Of a stretch of 64,000 nt of DNA, positions 53,948 to 63,437 are shown one piece after another. Within the stretch, counting starts at the first letter, position 1, and the number at the start of each line of letters is the position of its first letter. The translations under genes were made by a program, and so were the position numbers. The notes under the pieces were generated by a model that saw only the letters and a program-made list of their open reading frames with translations, was not told where the DNA came from and ran no database searches. Origin of the DNA: Prorocentrum cordatum (taxonomy: Eukaryota > Sar > Dinophyceae > Prorocentrales > Prorocentraceae); the NCBI GenBank assembly GCA_963575745.1, contig CAUYUJ010006347.1, forward strand, positions 310,785-374,784, in the 5' to 3' direction.

Positions 53948-54160
53948 TCTCCTCCTCCTCCTCCTCCTCCTCCTCCTCCTCCTCCTCCCCCTCCTCCTCA
54001 TCCTCCTCCCAGCTGGTCGCGGGTGTGGCGCCCCCACCAGCTCTCAGGAGGCAGCCCTGAGCATCAGCCCCACAAGTCATGTACCAAACCGAATCCGCTG
54101 TGGGGCGTTGCACGGATATTCCGGGAATGCCTAAGCGCCCCCCAGGCCGGATCATTCACC
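53948..54160. repeat. (TCC)n tract and spacer
   Basis: TCC triplets (53950-54010) followed by unique sequence. It separates element B from the element D remnant. Confidence 0.8.
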
Positions 54161-54540
54161 CACGGGGGGAGGAAGGAAGAGGAAAAGGGAGAGCGCCGCA
54201 GCAGGGGCGGCCAGGCGAGGGTCGGAAAGGAAGAGGAAGAGCGGTCGGGGAGCGGGGGGCGGTTGGGACGGTAGAAGAGGCCGTGGCGGACGTCGACGTC
54301 GCCGCCGCGGGGGCGGGGGACGAGGGACGGGGGGTGGATGCTTTAGGCAGTCGTCGTCGCCGTGGTCGGCCACTGCGTCGCTGCGATTTCTGCTGCTGCT
54401 GTCGCCGCAGCGCTGCCCGTGATGTCGGCGCTGCTGCACGGGTGCCCTGGCGAGGGCTCACCCGCTGCAGTCGTCGCGCGAACTCTGCTGGAAGGTGGCG
54501 CGCCCCTGCGGCGGCACACTCTTTGGCTCGATGGGCACTC
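54161..54540. other. GC-rich tail region of element D remnant
   Basis: Minus-strand frames continue past the stop at 54541 with Arg/Pro/Ala-rich sequence. It may be the 3' untranslated part of element D. Confidence 0.35.
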
Positions 54541-55262
54541 ATTGGCCGAGTGCGCTGAGCAGCAACTCCGCGTTCCCTGTCTGGAGGTGCGTGCTTAGCT
54601 GTTGCCACGCGAAACGAATGACCTCCGTTCGGCGGGCAGGGGCCATGCCGTGTGCCCACGATCGCACGTAGGCATCAGTCTCCTCGCCAGGCCGCCCACC
54701 AGCCTCGAACATGAAAGGGACCAGCTCCCCTCCGTGCGGCGGGTACCGCAGGTGCTTGGCATCGGCTGCGTTCCGAGCCGCGAGCCCATCTCGGCCAGCA
54801 CAGGCCTGCTGGTGCGACAAGTCGTCGCTGTGTGCGCAGGTCACGCTAACGTCCAAGAAAACTGGCTGCCCCGTAATGGCGTCACGGGTGGCCACGTCTA
54901 GTCTCGCCTCCTCCAGCGCCCCCGAAGCGTTCACCCTGTCCCAGGCCAAGATACGCTTCTCGGTAACCACGGTGAAACCAGTCACCTTCTGGTGGTAGGA
55001 GCTGCAGAAGTCCCGAACCCCGTTGCGCCGTCGGTTGCGAGCTGGCCCGCAAGGGCACTTGTGGGCATGCTTGCCCCGAGCGTCCATGGCCTGACCACAC
55101 ACTCTCCCATCCGCCCGGCGCTGTTGACATGTGGTGCCAGGCTCGCAGAGCCGCTTGCGGACCCTGTCCGCGAGCGCCATCAGAAAATGGTCAGCGGGCA
55201 TTAGAGCTGGCTCCAGTCCCTCACGGTGAATCGGTTGCTCCAGGAAGCAATTGGCGCCCGGG
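54541..55262 (-). pseudogene. C-terminal part of a LINE polyprotein (element D)
   Basis: A continuous minus-strand frame of over 220 codons. A Cys/His cluster (CGQAMDARGKHAHKCPCGPA) is followed by RNRRRNGVRDFC and then ARLDVATRDA, VFLDVSVTCAHS. This order (Cys-rich knuckle, R-H/N helix, D-x20-D-V-x-V) is familiar from the tails of eukaryotic retrotransposon polyproteins and resembles a PD-(D/E)XK nuclease core; the nuclease assignment is an inference. RT and EN are absent, so this is a 3' fragment, or the 5' part has diverged beyond recognition. It lies upstream of element B on the same strand. Confidence 0.6.
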
Positions 55263-55369
55263 CCGCCAGTTGACCGCAGGTCAACCTGGTCGTCCCCGCT
55301 CTAGCTCGCCAGCAACTCCGTTTTGGCGACGCCCCCAAGGCCGCGGCCCATTTCTTCTGCTTCTTCGGC

Positions 55370-55465
55370 TGCGGCTCGGCTCCTCCTCCTCCTCCTCCTC
55401 CTCCTCCTCCACCTCCTTGCCCTCCTCCTTATCCTTCTCCTCCTCCTTCTCCTCCACATGCTACT
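55370..55465 (+). repeat. (TCC)n/(CTT)n tract
   Basis: Pyrimidine triplets. Confidence 0.9.
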
Positions 55466-55704
55466 TGCGCTCCTCAAAACAACAAATGCATGGTACTTGC
55501 GCGCCTGCTCCTGCTCCTTTTCCTCGTCCCCCCCCCCGCTCCCCCTATTTCACCGTCGTTGTTGATTGGCGGGTGCTGCGGAAGGCAAGAATCACTTACC
55601 CCCTGGTGGTAGAACCCCAGTCCTTCATAAAGGCCGCCGAACAAGTCATTGGTTACCTCCTATTGGGGGGAGGTTCTGAAGAACTTTCGTCGCGGTTAAG
55701 CATA

Positions 55705-55830
55705 CACACCGTCGGGGGCTCCGCGCGGATGTCTCGGACCTGCGCTGGGCCCTCCTGGCCGCTCCAGCGGAGGGGGGGCCCAGCGCCGACCCAGGAGCTC
55801 CACGCGGAGCTCCGACAGTTTAGAGTGGAG
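55705..55830 (+). mobile_element. Family B element, copy 7
   Basis: Left arm GGCTCCGCGCGGATGTCTCG, right arm CCCAGGAGCTCCACGCGGAG. The centre is shorter than in other copies. Confidence 0.75.
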
Positions 55831-56370
55831 GCCCATGCCAAGAAACAGCCTGCTTGCCTCAAGGGTGCCCTGGGTTTCAAGGGTTTCGATGGTCCTGCTG
55901 TGAAAAGAGCAGCGCTCCCACACCACAAATCAGCGCACGCCCCGGGGACTCAGGGTTGGGTTCTTGGTGGAAGGTTTCTTGTGGACTGGCCTCCACTGTG
56001 TGGTTGTGCCAGTATCCCCCTCCCTCTTCCCGCCCCCTCCCCGCGTCCAGCCCAGCGCAGGCAGGGCTGCCGGTGCGCTGGCGCAAGAGCCCGGGGCGCC
56101 TCGCCGCCCTGGCAGCGCTAGGTGTCCTCCCCCCTTGTCGCCTCGTCGTTGGCATCCTCCTCCTCGCAGAGTTTTTGCAGAAGGCTCTGGTTGGAATCAC
56201 ACCCGGCACATGGCTACAGACTGCTGCAACTTCCCAAATTCTGGGCGGACCTCGATAGCGACTTCTTGAAGTTCACACGCCTGTGACCGGGCTCCGGCCC
56301 GCCCGCGCCGCCCCTAAGAGGCCTGCCGGCCCGCCGGCTGGAGGACTCGCGCGTCTGCGTCTAAGTCTGC
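55831..56370. other. Spacer, no supportable gene
   Basis: Open frames occur on both strands (plus 55854-56258, for example) without a recognised domain. Confidence 0.4.
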
Positions 56371-56379
56371 GTCTCCTCC

Positions 56380-56879
56380 TCCTCCTCCGAGTTGCGTGGA
56401 CCTCCCGAGATTGCAGGATACTCCGAGTGTCCTGGTGCGTGCATGCGGCGATGACGCGCCAGCGACGCCGGCGAAGGCGTTCAAGGTTGAACTCAGCATG
56501 ATGGAACGACGAGGAAACGATGAGGGGCACGGCAACGCCACAGGACCCGACGGAATTCAACCTCGAACGATCGGGGTTGCGATCGGTTCGAGGTTGAACG
56601 ATCGACGCGGTATCAAAAGCCTCTGCGCGCGCCGACGCCGCACGAACCTACCGTACATGTCATTCTTCCTGCCTCCAGGAACGTGAGCTCCTGTCCTTGT
56701 CCTCGTGCCCTCGTCGCCATCGTCCTCCGAATCCTGTGGGCTTCCCGAGCGTGCAGGATACTCCGAGGGTCATGCCGCTCCCCCCTCCTCCAGGAGCGTG
56801 ATCCGCAGCCGCCATGGCAGCCCTAACTAGATGTCCTCTCCCCTGTCGCCGCGTCGGTCGTACCTCCCTCTGTGCTCGT

Positions 56880-56942
<63 letters not shown>

Positions 56943-56990
56943 CAAATTGCGCGGACGTCCCGAGCGTGCAGGACTCGGCGGCGAGCGGGG
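56380..56990 (+). repeat. Three diverged copies of a ~50-bp module
   Basis: GGACCTCCCGAGATTGCAGG (56398), GGCTTCCCGAGCGTGCAGG (56738) and GGACGTCCCGAGCGTGCAGG (56953) each follow a triplet-rich stretch, and two are followed by ATACTCCGAG. A second shared text, CTCCAGGAACGTGA or CTCCAGGAGCGTGA, occurs at 56675, 56790 and 57331. The locus therefore grew by duplication of exon-sized modules. A (GTC)n run lies at 56877-56941. Confidence 0.65.
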
Positions 56991-57171
56991 GAGGAAGTGA
57001 AAAGGGGCGGGCCTTCTCAGAAGGCTCGGAAGTCCCCTGCCTTCTGAGAAGTTTTCGGAGCCTTCCCCGAAGACGCAGAACACTTTTCAGAAGGCGCGAG
57101 GGCTTCTGAGAAGCCCCGCCGCCTTCTGACAAGGCCTTCTCCTTCTCACTCCCCCCCCCACCCGCCGCCGA
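56975..57171 (+). mobile_element. Family D element, copy 3
   Basis: TCGGCGGCGAGCGGGGGAGG at the left and its inverse CCCCCCACCCGCCGCCGA at the right, with inner GGCCTTCTCAGAAGG arms. Directly after it comes AAACAG and a candidate exon, so the element sits where an intron would end. Confidence 0.8.
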
Positions 57172-57177
57172 AAACAG

Positions 57178-57479
57178 GAGGAGGAGGGCGACGACGACGT
57201 GGACACGATTGTGGACGCGGAGACGTGGAGCGACGACGAGGAGGACGAGGAACGACGGGGACGAAGAGGCGGCGGCGGGCGAGGAGGACGAGGAGCCCGG
57301 ACGGGGAGGAGGAGGCCCTCGCTCGCCGCCGCTCCAGGAGCGTGAGACGACGCCGCCCGCGCCGAGGGCCCTGCGCGGCATCCTCCGCGGCCGCGGCGCC
57401 GCGCGCGCGCCCTCGCCGAAGGCCGCGGCCCGCGCCGGGCTCGGCAGGCGCCTGCAGCTGAGCAGGCCAGGCATGGTGA
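57178..57479 (+). CDS. Candidate exon(s): acidic then proline-rich, ends at GTGAGC donor
   Basis: After AAAACAG (57177) one frame reads EEEGDDDVDTIVDAETWSDD, then EEDEERRGRRG. A second frame takes over with GDEEAAAGEEDEEP, SPPLQERETTPPAP and RALRGILRGRG, then RPGMV, up to GTGAGC at 57477. Either a small intron or alternative frames explain the switch. The GILR...APSP...PGMV order is shared with 48840-48990. Acidic and RG-rich segments suggest a nuclear or nucleic-acid-associated protein, but that is only a composition-based guess. Confidence 0.4.
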
Positions 57480-57508
57480 GCCTCCGAAGGTCGGGGGAGG
57501 CAGAACTC

Positions 57509-57658
57509 CTCCTCCTCCTCCACCTCCTCCCACTCCTCCACCTCCTCCTGCTCCTCCTCCTCCTCCTCCTCGTCCTCGTCCTCGTCCTCCTCCCCCTCCT
57601 CCTCCTTCTCCTCCTCCTCCTCCTCCTCCTCCTCCTCCTCGCCCCCTCCCCCGCCTTC
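57509..57658 (+). repeat. (TCC)n/(GTC)n microsatellite
   Basis: TCC with an internal CTCGTCCTCGTC stretch. It begins about 30 bp into the presumed intron. Confidence 0.95.
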
Positions 57659-57674
57659 TTGGACGGGGCTGGGC

Positions 57675-57845
57675 GTGGGGGTTGCTAAGAGATGGGGGGG
57701 CGATCAGTGGATGCCAAGGTGGGTTTTATCTGGCCTAACCTAGCTCACTAGTGGTTTGCCAAGGCCCCAAGTGGCTTGGGGGGGGTGCGATCCAGGCTGA
57801 GTGGGCTCCACCCACTTAGCGGAGTCACTACCCATACCGCTACCC
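57675..57845 (+). mobile_element. Family C foldback element, left part
   Basis: Aligns with the left and middle parts of 14906-15211 (GATGCCAAGGTGGGTTTTAT; GGCCCCAAGTGGCTTGGGG). The right end is missing, and the sequence passes into the repeat shared with 14320-14500. Confidence 0.7.
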
Positions 57846-57995
57846 TTCCCTCATTTTCGTCTTCTTGGGCCTCCTGGGAGGCCCTCGTCGCCACTGGCGG
57901 ATTCGCCTCGCAATACTAGTCAAAACCCACCCCGGGAGAGGTCCAGGAAGTAGCTGTATCAGTACATGTCGGTTTCCCCGGTTAACCTACGGTAT
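57846..57995 (+). repeat. Repeat also present at 14320-14500
   Basis: CCTCCTGGGAGGCCCTCGTC, GGATTCGCCT and GGGAGAGGTCC are shared. It adjoins a family C element at both loci. Confidence 0.65.
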
Positions 57996-58018
57996 CGTAC
58001 AGTCTAGTCTAAATGGAG

Positions 58019-58190
58019 TCGGCGGCACGCAGAGGGGCTCGGGGACGGGGGGAAGGCTTCTTCGAGGGAGGCTGCGTCTCAGGAGGCGCGGGCCTTGTCT
58101 GTAGGTGTAAGGCCAGCACCTTCTGAGAAGCCGCCTCTTTGCAGAAAGCCTTTCCCACTATCCCCCCGACCCCCTCGTGCGCGCCGCCGA
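58019..58190 (+). mobile_element. Family D element, copy 4
   Basis: TCGGCGGCACGCAGAGGGG on the left and its inverse CCCTCGTGCGCGCCGCCGA on the right, with inner AAGGCTTCTTCG and CTTCTGAGAAGCC text. Confidence 0.75.
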
Positions 58191-58223
58191 AGCCAAGACG
58201 CTGAAGTAAGGAACCCCTGGGGC

Positions 58224-58600
58224 TCAGGAGGAGGAGGAGGAGGAGGAGGGATTTCGGGCCGTTGCTCAGATCTATGTCGTGGGACCCCCGTTCGTGACGT
58301 GGGCTCGCCGCGGCCAGAGAAGCCCCTTTGTTCATTCTGGTAGCACCCTGGCTGCATCCCCATCCTCACGAGGCCATGGCATCTCAGCCCCACCATGCCA
58401 CTCCCCAGTTGGGGACAGGCCCCTCGAAACCCGAGGGGAACAGCCTCTATCCCCACCTGGGAGGGGGGAATCTGCCAGCGGGGCCCAGGCCACGCCAGTG
58501 GGGATAGGGATCGTGCAAGACGATTCTCAGACACTTTTTCTCGTCGGCGGCGAGGCAGAGGCAATCCGCACCAGCGAAAGAGCAAAGCAGGGGCACTACT
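58224..58600. other. GGA tract and spacer
   Basis: Short GGA run (58227-58250). CCAGTTGGGGACAGGCCCC, then CACGCCAGTGGGGATAGGGAT, recalls text at 27226-27250. No gene is seen. Confidence 0.45.
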
Positions 58601-58674
58601 CAGCGAATTAGCCGGCGCGCAAGAGCGAAAGGAGGACAAAGGGGCCGCGGGCGGAGACGATATTCAAACACGGC

Positions 58675-59085
58675 ATGAGCATAAATTGTCGGAGCTCCGC
58701 GCGGAACTGCGGGCACGGCGCCGGACCCCCCTGGACCAGCGCCTCCGGTGCCGCCCCTGGCGCGCTTCCGGCGCCAGGTCGGGTTTTGCGCACATCCACG
58801 GAAGCCGCGCGGACTGCGGCGCCTCCGGCGCCGCCCCTGGCGCGCGCCGAGCGCCAGGGATGGGGTGATCCCATTTATGTCGGGCATGTCCTCCTACAGG
58901 CTGATCTTGGAAGGAAAATTCAAAATAGTCATACAATATACACGAAGGATCCAAAATAGTAGAAACACCGTCCCCAGACTATTGTTTCACTATTCTTGAA
59001 TATTCCTCCTGTAGAGGTATGCGCTCGACTTAAGGGCAGATTCAAAAAATCCGCGCGGATCTCCGGAAAGTCAGTGCTTCCGGGG
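58675..59085 (+). mobile_element. Family B element, copy 8, split by a family A insertion
   Basis: Left arm CATAAATTGTCGGAGCTCCG, then CGCGCGGAAC, with two central palindromes (CGCCCCTGGCGCGC). After the family A element at 58877-59031 the missing right arm resumes as GCAGATTCAAAAAATCCGCG, then CGGATCTCCGG. Joining the two parts gives the normal family B layout. Confidence 0.75.
58877..59031 (-). mobile_element. Family A inverted-repeat element, copy 6, nested in family B
   Basis: Inverted orientation relative to the other copies: CGGGCATGTCCTCCTACAGG on the left and TCCTCCTGTAGAGGTATGCG before CTCGAC on the right. TTAT on the left and TTAA on the right flank it. Confidence 0.85.
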
Positions 59086-59261
59086 CGAAAGCACATCCGT
59101 AGCCGCGGCCTCGCGGACAAAGGGCCCTGGGCCGTGACCCCGCGGATATGCGTGGCGTTGCGTTGCGCGGATGTCCCGCGCGGATACGCATCCGTGCGAC
59201 CCCGCATCCGCGGGATTGCGCCCCGGAATCTAGTCCGCGAGGGCGCGGATAAGGCGGGTTC

Positions 59262-59420
59262 CAGAAATCGAAGGAATATAAACTTTTGGCGCTCCGCGCG
59301 GATTTCTCGTATCCACGGTGGGTCCCCTGGCGCGCCGACCCTGACGCGCTCCGCGCGCCAGGAAGCGGGGTCCAGCGCAGATCCAGTTTATGTGTGTGGC
59401 GTTGTTTCTCCTTCTAAGAG
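59262..59420 (+). mobile_element. Family B element, copy 9
   Basis: Left arm ATATAAACTTTTGGCGCTCC, then GCGCGGATTTCTCG; the right arm lacks the CGCGCGGAG part (GGTCCAGCGCAGATCCAGTT directly followed by TATGTG). It ends TTTCTCCTTCTAAG. Confidence 0.8.
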
Positions 59421-59474
59421 CGGGCCTCGCCTTCGAGGGTCGATGGAGTTGGCATCTGTGCCTTGGCAGCGCCG

Positions 59475-59560
59475 GCAGAAGCCGGCGGAAGTCAAGGATG
59501 CGGCACCAAGAGATGGCTACGTTATTGCGTTCTCAAGGTTTCTCAAATCGGCCAAACGGA
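59475..59560 (+). repeat. Interspersed repeat R8, copy 2
   Basis: The counterpart of 11815-11905, open as PAEVKDA. It is followed by an open frame to 59604 without a recognised domain. Confidence 0.6.
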
Positions 59561-59824
59561 TAGGTTCGCCACTTGTGAGTCTACGGTCGGGAACTTTTGG
59601 ATAGCGTGTCGCTCTGCTGGTTCTGGCCCGGTGCGCCTCCGGGCGACACGCTATTCATTTTCTGGTCCCCCAGCGTCAACGTCCTGAGCTTTACCCAGCA
59701 CCCCGCCCCGTGGAGCGGAGCGACGCGCTGTCCACTTGCAGGAGATAGCGCGTCGCCAGAGCCGCCGCGGCGACACGCCATGGAGCAACACCCAAACGGG
59801 CGCTGTTCGTGAGTTTATGTTCAT

Positions 59825-59935
59825 CAAAAGGCAGGAGGGGGAGGAAGGAGGGAGGACGGAAGAGGAATTAAGGAGCAGGGAGGGGGAGGGAGGAGGAGGG
59901 AAAGTAACAGGGAGGAGGGAGGCAGGAGGAAAAGT
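59825..59935 (+). repeat. GGAGGGA purine tract
   Basis: Degenerate GGA/GGGA units. Confidence 0.85.
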
Positions 59936-60269
59936 ATGAAGAGGGAGGACGGCCGCCTGCGAGAACATCATCCCCGGCGCTCACCCTCGGCGCCGCGCCG
60001 CCCCGCTATCGGAGGCGGGCGGCGCGCGTACCACGAGAAGGTGATCAACCGCGATCACAACATCATCCACCATCGTGTGGCCATCCGGGACAGCGTGAAC
60101 ATCTTCAACATTAGCAGAGGCTTACGGCCTACGAGACCGACCCGCCGAAGCGGAAGCATACCGGCAAGTATGCCGACGACGTCCGACATGGGATACAACC
60201 TAGATCCGACGATATCACTACCATTGCCACGGCCGCCCTCGAGCTGGCGACCAGGGCATCCTCAGATCA
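59936..60269 (+). other. Open plus-strand stretch, unidentified
   Basis: A frame with KVINRDHNIIHHRVAIRDSV, then NIFNISRGLRP, is open into the minisatellite. No domain is recognised. It could be the 5' coding part of a gene whose 3' end became the 21-bp array. Confidence 0.25.
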
Positions 60270-62200
60270 CTGCGCCGAGCGCGACCGTCGTCAGCGACCT
60301 CACGATCCGCACGAAGAACGATACGGCCCGCGTACTGAACGCCACGATCAACCTGCTGAACCCCGCGATCCACGCGCAATACATCACGATCGTCGCGTGG
60401 AGCCCCGCGACCGCCGTGCGGATCCCCCCACGATCTGCGCACGAAGCCTCACGATCCACGTATGGAATTTCGCGACTTGCGCACGGAACCTCACGTCTTG
60501 CGAACGGAACCTCAAGATCTGCGTACAGAACTTACCGACCGTCGCGCTGAGTTTCGCGGACCACCAGCAGAGCTACGAGAGAAAGAAGCAAAGCTTCGAG
60601 AGCCACCAGGCGAGGAAGAGCGGGATTCGGCCTCGCTTGTCATACCTCCATCAGGTTTTTCTTCTTCCTCTGACGACTCCGATTTGGACCGCGGGAAGAC
60701 GAAAGATGCAGACGAGAAGCATACCAATCATGCAGACGAGGAGGAGGATTACGAGGAGAGCGGCCAGAAGGAATAGCCCGACGCCTTCGCGACGGCCTCG
60801 CTGACGTGCGCGGTTGCCTCGCAAGGCGCCATGCCATCGCAAGACGCACTCATTGGCTACGAGGGCCACCGGCTGAACTACGAAAGCCACCAGCGTTGCT
60901 ACGAGGACCACGGGTTGAGTTACCAGGACCACGCGTCGAGCTAAGAGGGCTGCAAGCCGGTCTACGAGGACCACCAGCCGAGCTACGAGGAACACCAGCT
61001 GGGCTACGAGAGTCCAAAGCCGAGCCCCGAGGGCCACAACCTGAGTTACGCGGGCAACAAGCAGAGCTACGAGAGCCTCCCGCAGAGCAACCAGGGCGAC
61101 GAGCTGAACTGCAAGGGCCACGAGCAGAGTTTCGAGAGCCACAAGAGCCGCCAGCAGAGCTACGAGGTCCGCCTCATGAGCTGCCAGAACCACAGGCTGA
61201 ACTGCGATGGCCACAAGCAGGGCTACGAGGAAACCTGGTCAGCTACAAGGGCCACTAGAGGAGCTACCAGGGCCGCTTTTTGAGATACGAGGACCTGTGG
61301 CTTGAGTACGAGGGTCATCGGCAGGGCTACGAGGACCACAAGCTGAGCTACGAGAGCCACAGGCGGAGCTACCAAGGGTACTTTCCGAGCTACTAGGGCT
61401 TCTAGCATGCCTACGACGGCCATTTGCTGAACTCCGAGGACCACAGGCACGGCTACGTGGGCCACAAGCAGGGCTAGGAGGACCCCTAGTTGAGCCACGA
61501 GAAACACCAGGTGAGGCACCAGGGCGGAGCTATGAGGACTGCCAGCTGGGCTACGCGGGCCACAACCTGAGCTACACAGGCCACAAGTATAAGTACGGGG
61601 GCCTCCCTCATAGCTACTTGGACGACGAGCTCAATTGCAAAGGCCACGAACAGGGCCTTGCGGGCCAGGAGTTCAGCCACAAGGGCCACCTGCGGAGCTA
61701 TGAAGGCCACAACTTGAGCAACGTGGGCCATACACAGATTTACGAGAGCCTCCCTCAGAGCTACTAGGGCGACGAGCTGATCTGCAAGGGCCACCTGCTG
61801 AGCAAGGACAGCCACCAGCAGAGCTACGAGAACCACAAGCAGGGTTTCGAGGATTACCTGCCGTGCTACCACGACCACCAGCCGATCTACGAGGGCAAGC
61901 TGTGCTTCACGAACCAAACGCAAAGCAACGAACGCCACCGGCACAAACCGCAGAGCTTCAAGCGCGACCAGATGAAGTACCAATGCTGCCCGCCGACCAA
62001 CGAGAACCACCACCAGAACTCCCATGCCAGCTGTTGAGCTACACGACCACCAGCTGAACTACGAGGGCTGCAAACTGAGCTATCTCGGCAACCAGTTGAA
62101 CTACGAGGGCCACCAGCGTAGCTGCGAAGGCTACCAGAAGAGTTCCGAGGGCCACCTGAGCTAAGAGAGCAACCAGCTGAGCTACGATGGCCACCAGACG
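60270..62200 (+). repeat. 21-bp minisatellite readable as heptad repeats
   Basis: About 1.9 kb of degenerate 21-bp units close to GAGCTACGAGGACCACCAGC plus one base. In one phase the units read PHDLRTE, LRGPPAE or LREPPAE, with Leu or Phe at the same heptad position. This phase is open at 60435-60775 (ending in a Ser/Asp-rich tail, GFSSSSDDSDLDRG) and again at 60806-61258. Other phases read YEGHQLS or, on the minus strand, LVALVAQ. A non-repeat gap lies at 60625-60850. Stops occur beyond 61258, so the whole array is not one protein now. Confidence 0.85.
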
Positions 62201-62560
62201 AGCTTCTACCACGAGACCCACGCAAGATTGCAGCCAAATGCCAGAACACATGGGACGGAAAAATCGAGCTGCGGGTCCGCATCACAGAGGCCGTCCACAT
62301 GGCGGGCCGCATCTCTTGCGACGAGCACAAAGAGCGCATCGTCATGGCACACCGCCGTATGAAAGACCGCCTTACTGCCCTGCAGGAACTACCGCATGAT
62401 CTCCGTGCGGCGCCTCACGACGGTGATAATGAGACCGGCCAAGCCGGACCACCCCGGGCACAACTGGATTCAGGCTATTACGTTACCTCGTTTATACACT
62501 TTTCCGACAAGGCACGCCACGCACACCGCTACAGGAAAGGTATTACGTCATTCACGACTC
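62201..62560 (+). other. Unique sequence after the minisatellite
   Basis: Plus-strand open stretches (MAGRISCDEHKERIVMAHRR, then MKDRLTALQELPHDLRAA) have helical, charged composition and could be a coding remnant downstream of the heptad array. No family is recognised. Confidence 0.3.
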
Positions 62561-63005
62561 CAGCGTGGGCTCGGCGGCTCCGCGGGCAGCGCGCATGCCG
62601 CGCAGCCGCGCGCGCGGGTCATCGGAGTCAAGGGATCGCCGCGTGGCGCTGCGAGAGAGGAAGTGGAGGAGGGAGGAGGGAGAAAGGAGGAGCAGGAGGT
62701 CCCCTTGGTGCGAGTGGGGTTCGGGCAGGCGGGGGTTCCTACAGGCAAGGGAGAGGCCCTTGAGCCACCCGCCGTGGCGAGCGCGGCCTCCTGCCAACCA
62801 ACTGCGACCATCGCCCCGGATGGCGCGAACCTCCCCGCGCCCACTGGGAACATGGGAAACGGGCCCGGGCTTCGGGGGGGGGGGGGGGCGCTGTGAGAGA
62901 GACATGGCGCCCGCCGGAGGCCTTGTGAGGAGGGGGCAGAGCAGGGGGGAAGAAATAGGACGGGGCGGAAGCGGAGGAGGGGAAGGAAGGGGAGGAGAGT
63001 AGAGT
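62561..63005. other. GC-rich spacer, no supportable gene
   Basis: Includes GGA-type tracts and a G-run (62876-62888). Confidence 0.5.
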
Positions 63006-63130
63006 TATGAAGAGGATGGCGGGGGGGACGACGGGGAAGACGACGGGGAGGACGACGGGGAGGAAGGGAACGGCGGGGAGGGAGACGGGGAGCAGGAGGA
63101 GAGAGAGAGAGAGAGAGAGACGAGGAGCAG
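63006..63130 (+). repeat. GACGGGGA tract and (GA)n
   Basis: GACGACGGGGA units followed by a GA dinucleotide run (63102-63121). Confidence 0.9.
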
Positions 63131-63285
63131 GAGCAGAAGGAGCACGCTGGCACACAGGGGCCATCACGTCACGGGCCTGCCACACCGCTGTGCCGTGTAA
63201 TTATTTTGCGACCACCTCGGTGGGCGAGGGCCCCCTTTGATTGGACTTGGGGTCGGCGCGGTGGGGTTCCCCAAAGGCTTCGGAG

Positions 63286-63435
63286 AAAAAGGCGTTTACG
63301 TCATCACTGTTGGCGAGTGCGGCCAATGCCGGGCCACAACCGCAGCATGCGCCTCACGCGTACATCGCCGGCCGTCTTGACAAGGGCCAGGTCGGCCCCA
63401 GCACGCAGCCGTCGTTACAATCAACCATCTATTAA
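63286..63435 (+). CDS. Candidate terminal exon, unidentified
   Basis: CCCCAAAG (63279-63286) could be an acceptor. The frame reads ASEKKAFTSSLLASAANAGP, then HAYIAGRLDKGQVGPSTQ, and ends at TAA at 63433-63435. The composition is ordinary and not repetitive. There is no recognised family and no visible upstream partner exon. Confidence 0.25.
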   Translation, partial: KKAFTSSLLASAANAGPQPQHAPHAYIAGRLDKGQVGPSTQPSLQSTIY

Positions 63436-63437
63436 CT

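Noticed and set aside
59095-59120. TCCGTAGCC as a DinoSL relic start
   Set aside because: Nine matching bases are followed by unrelated GCGGCCTCG.
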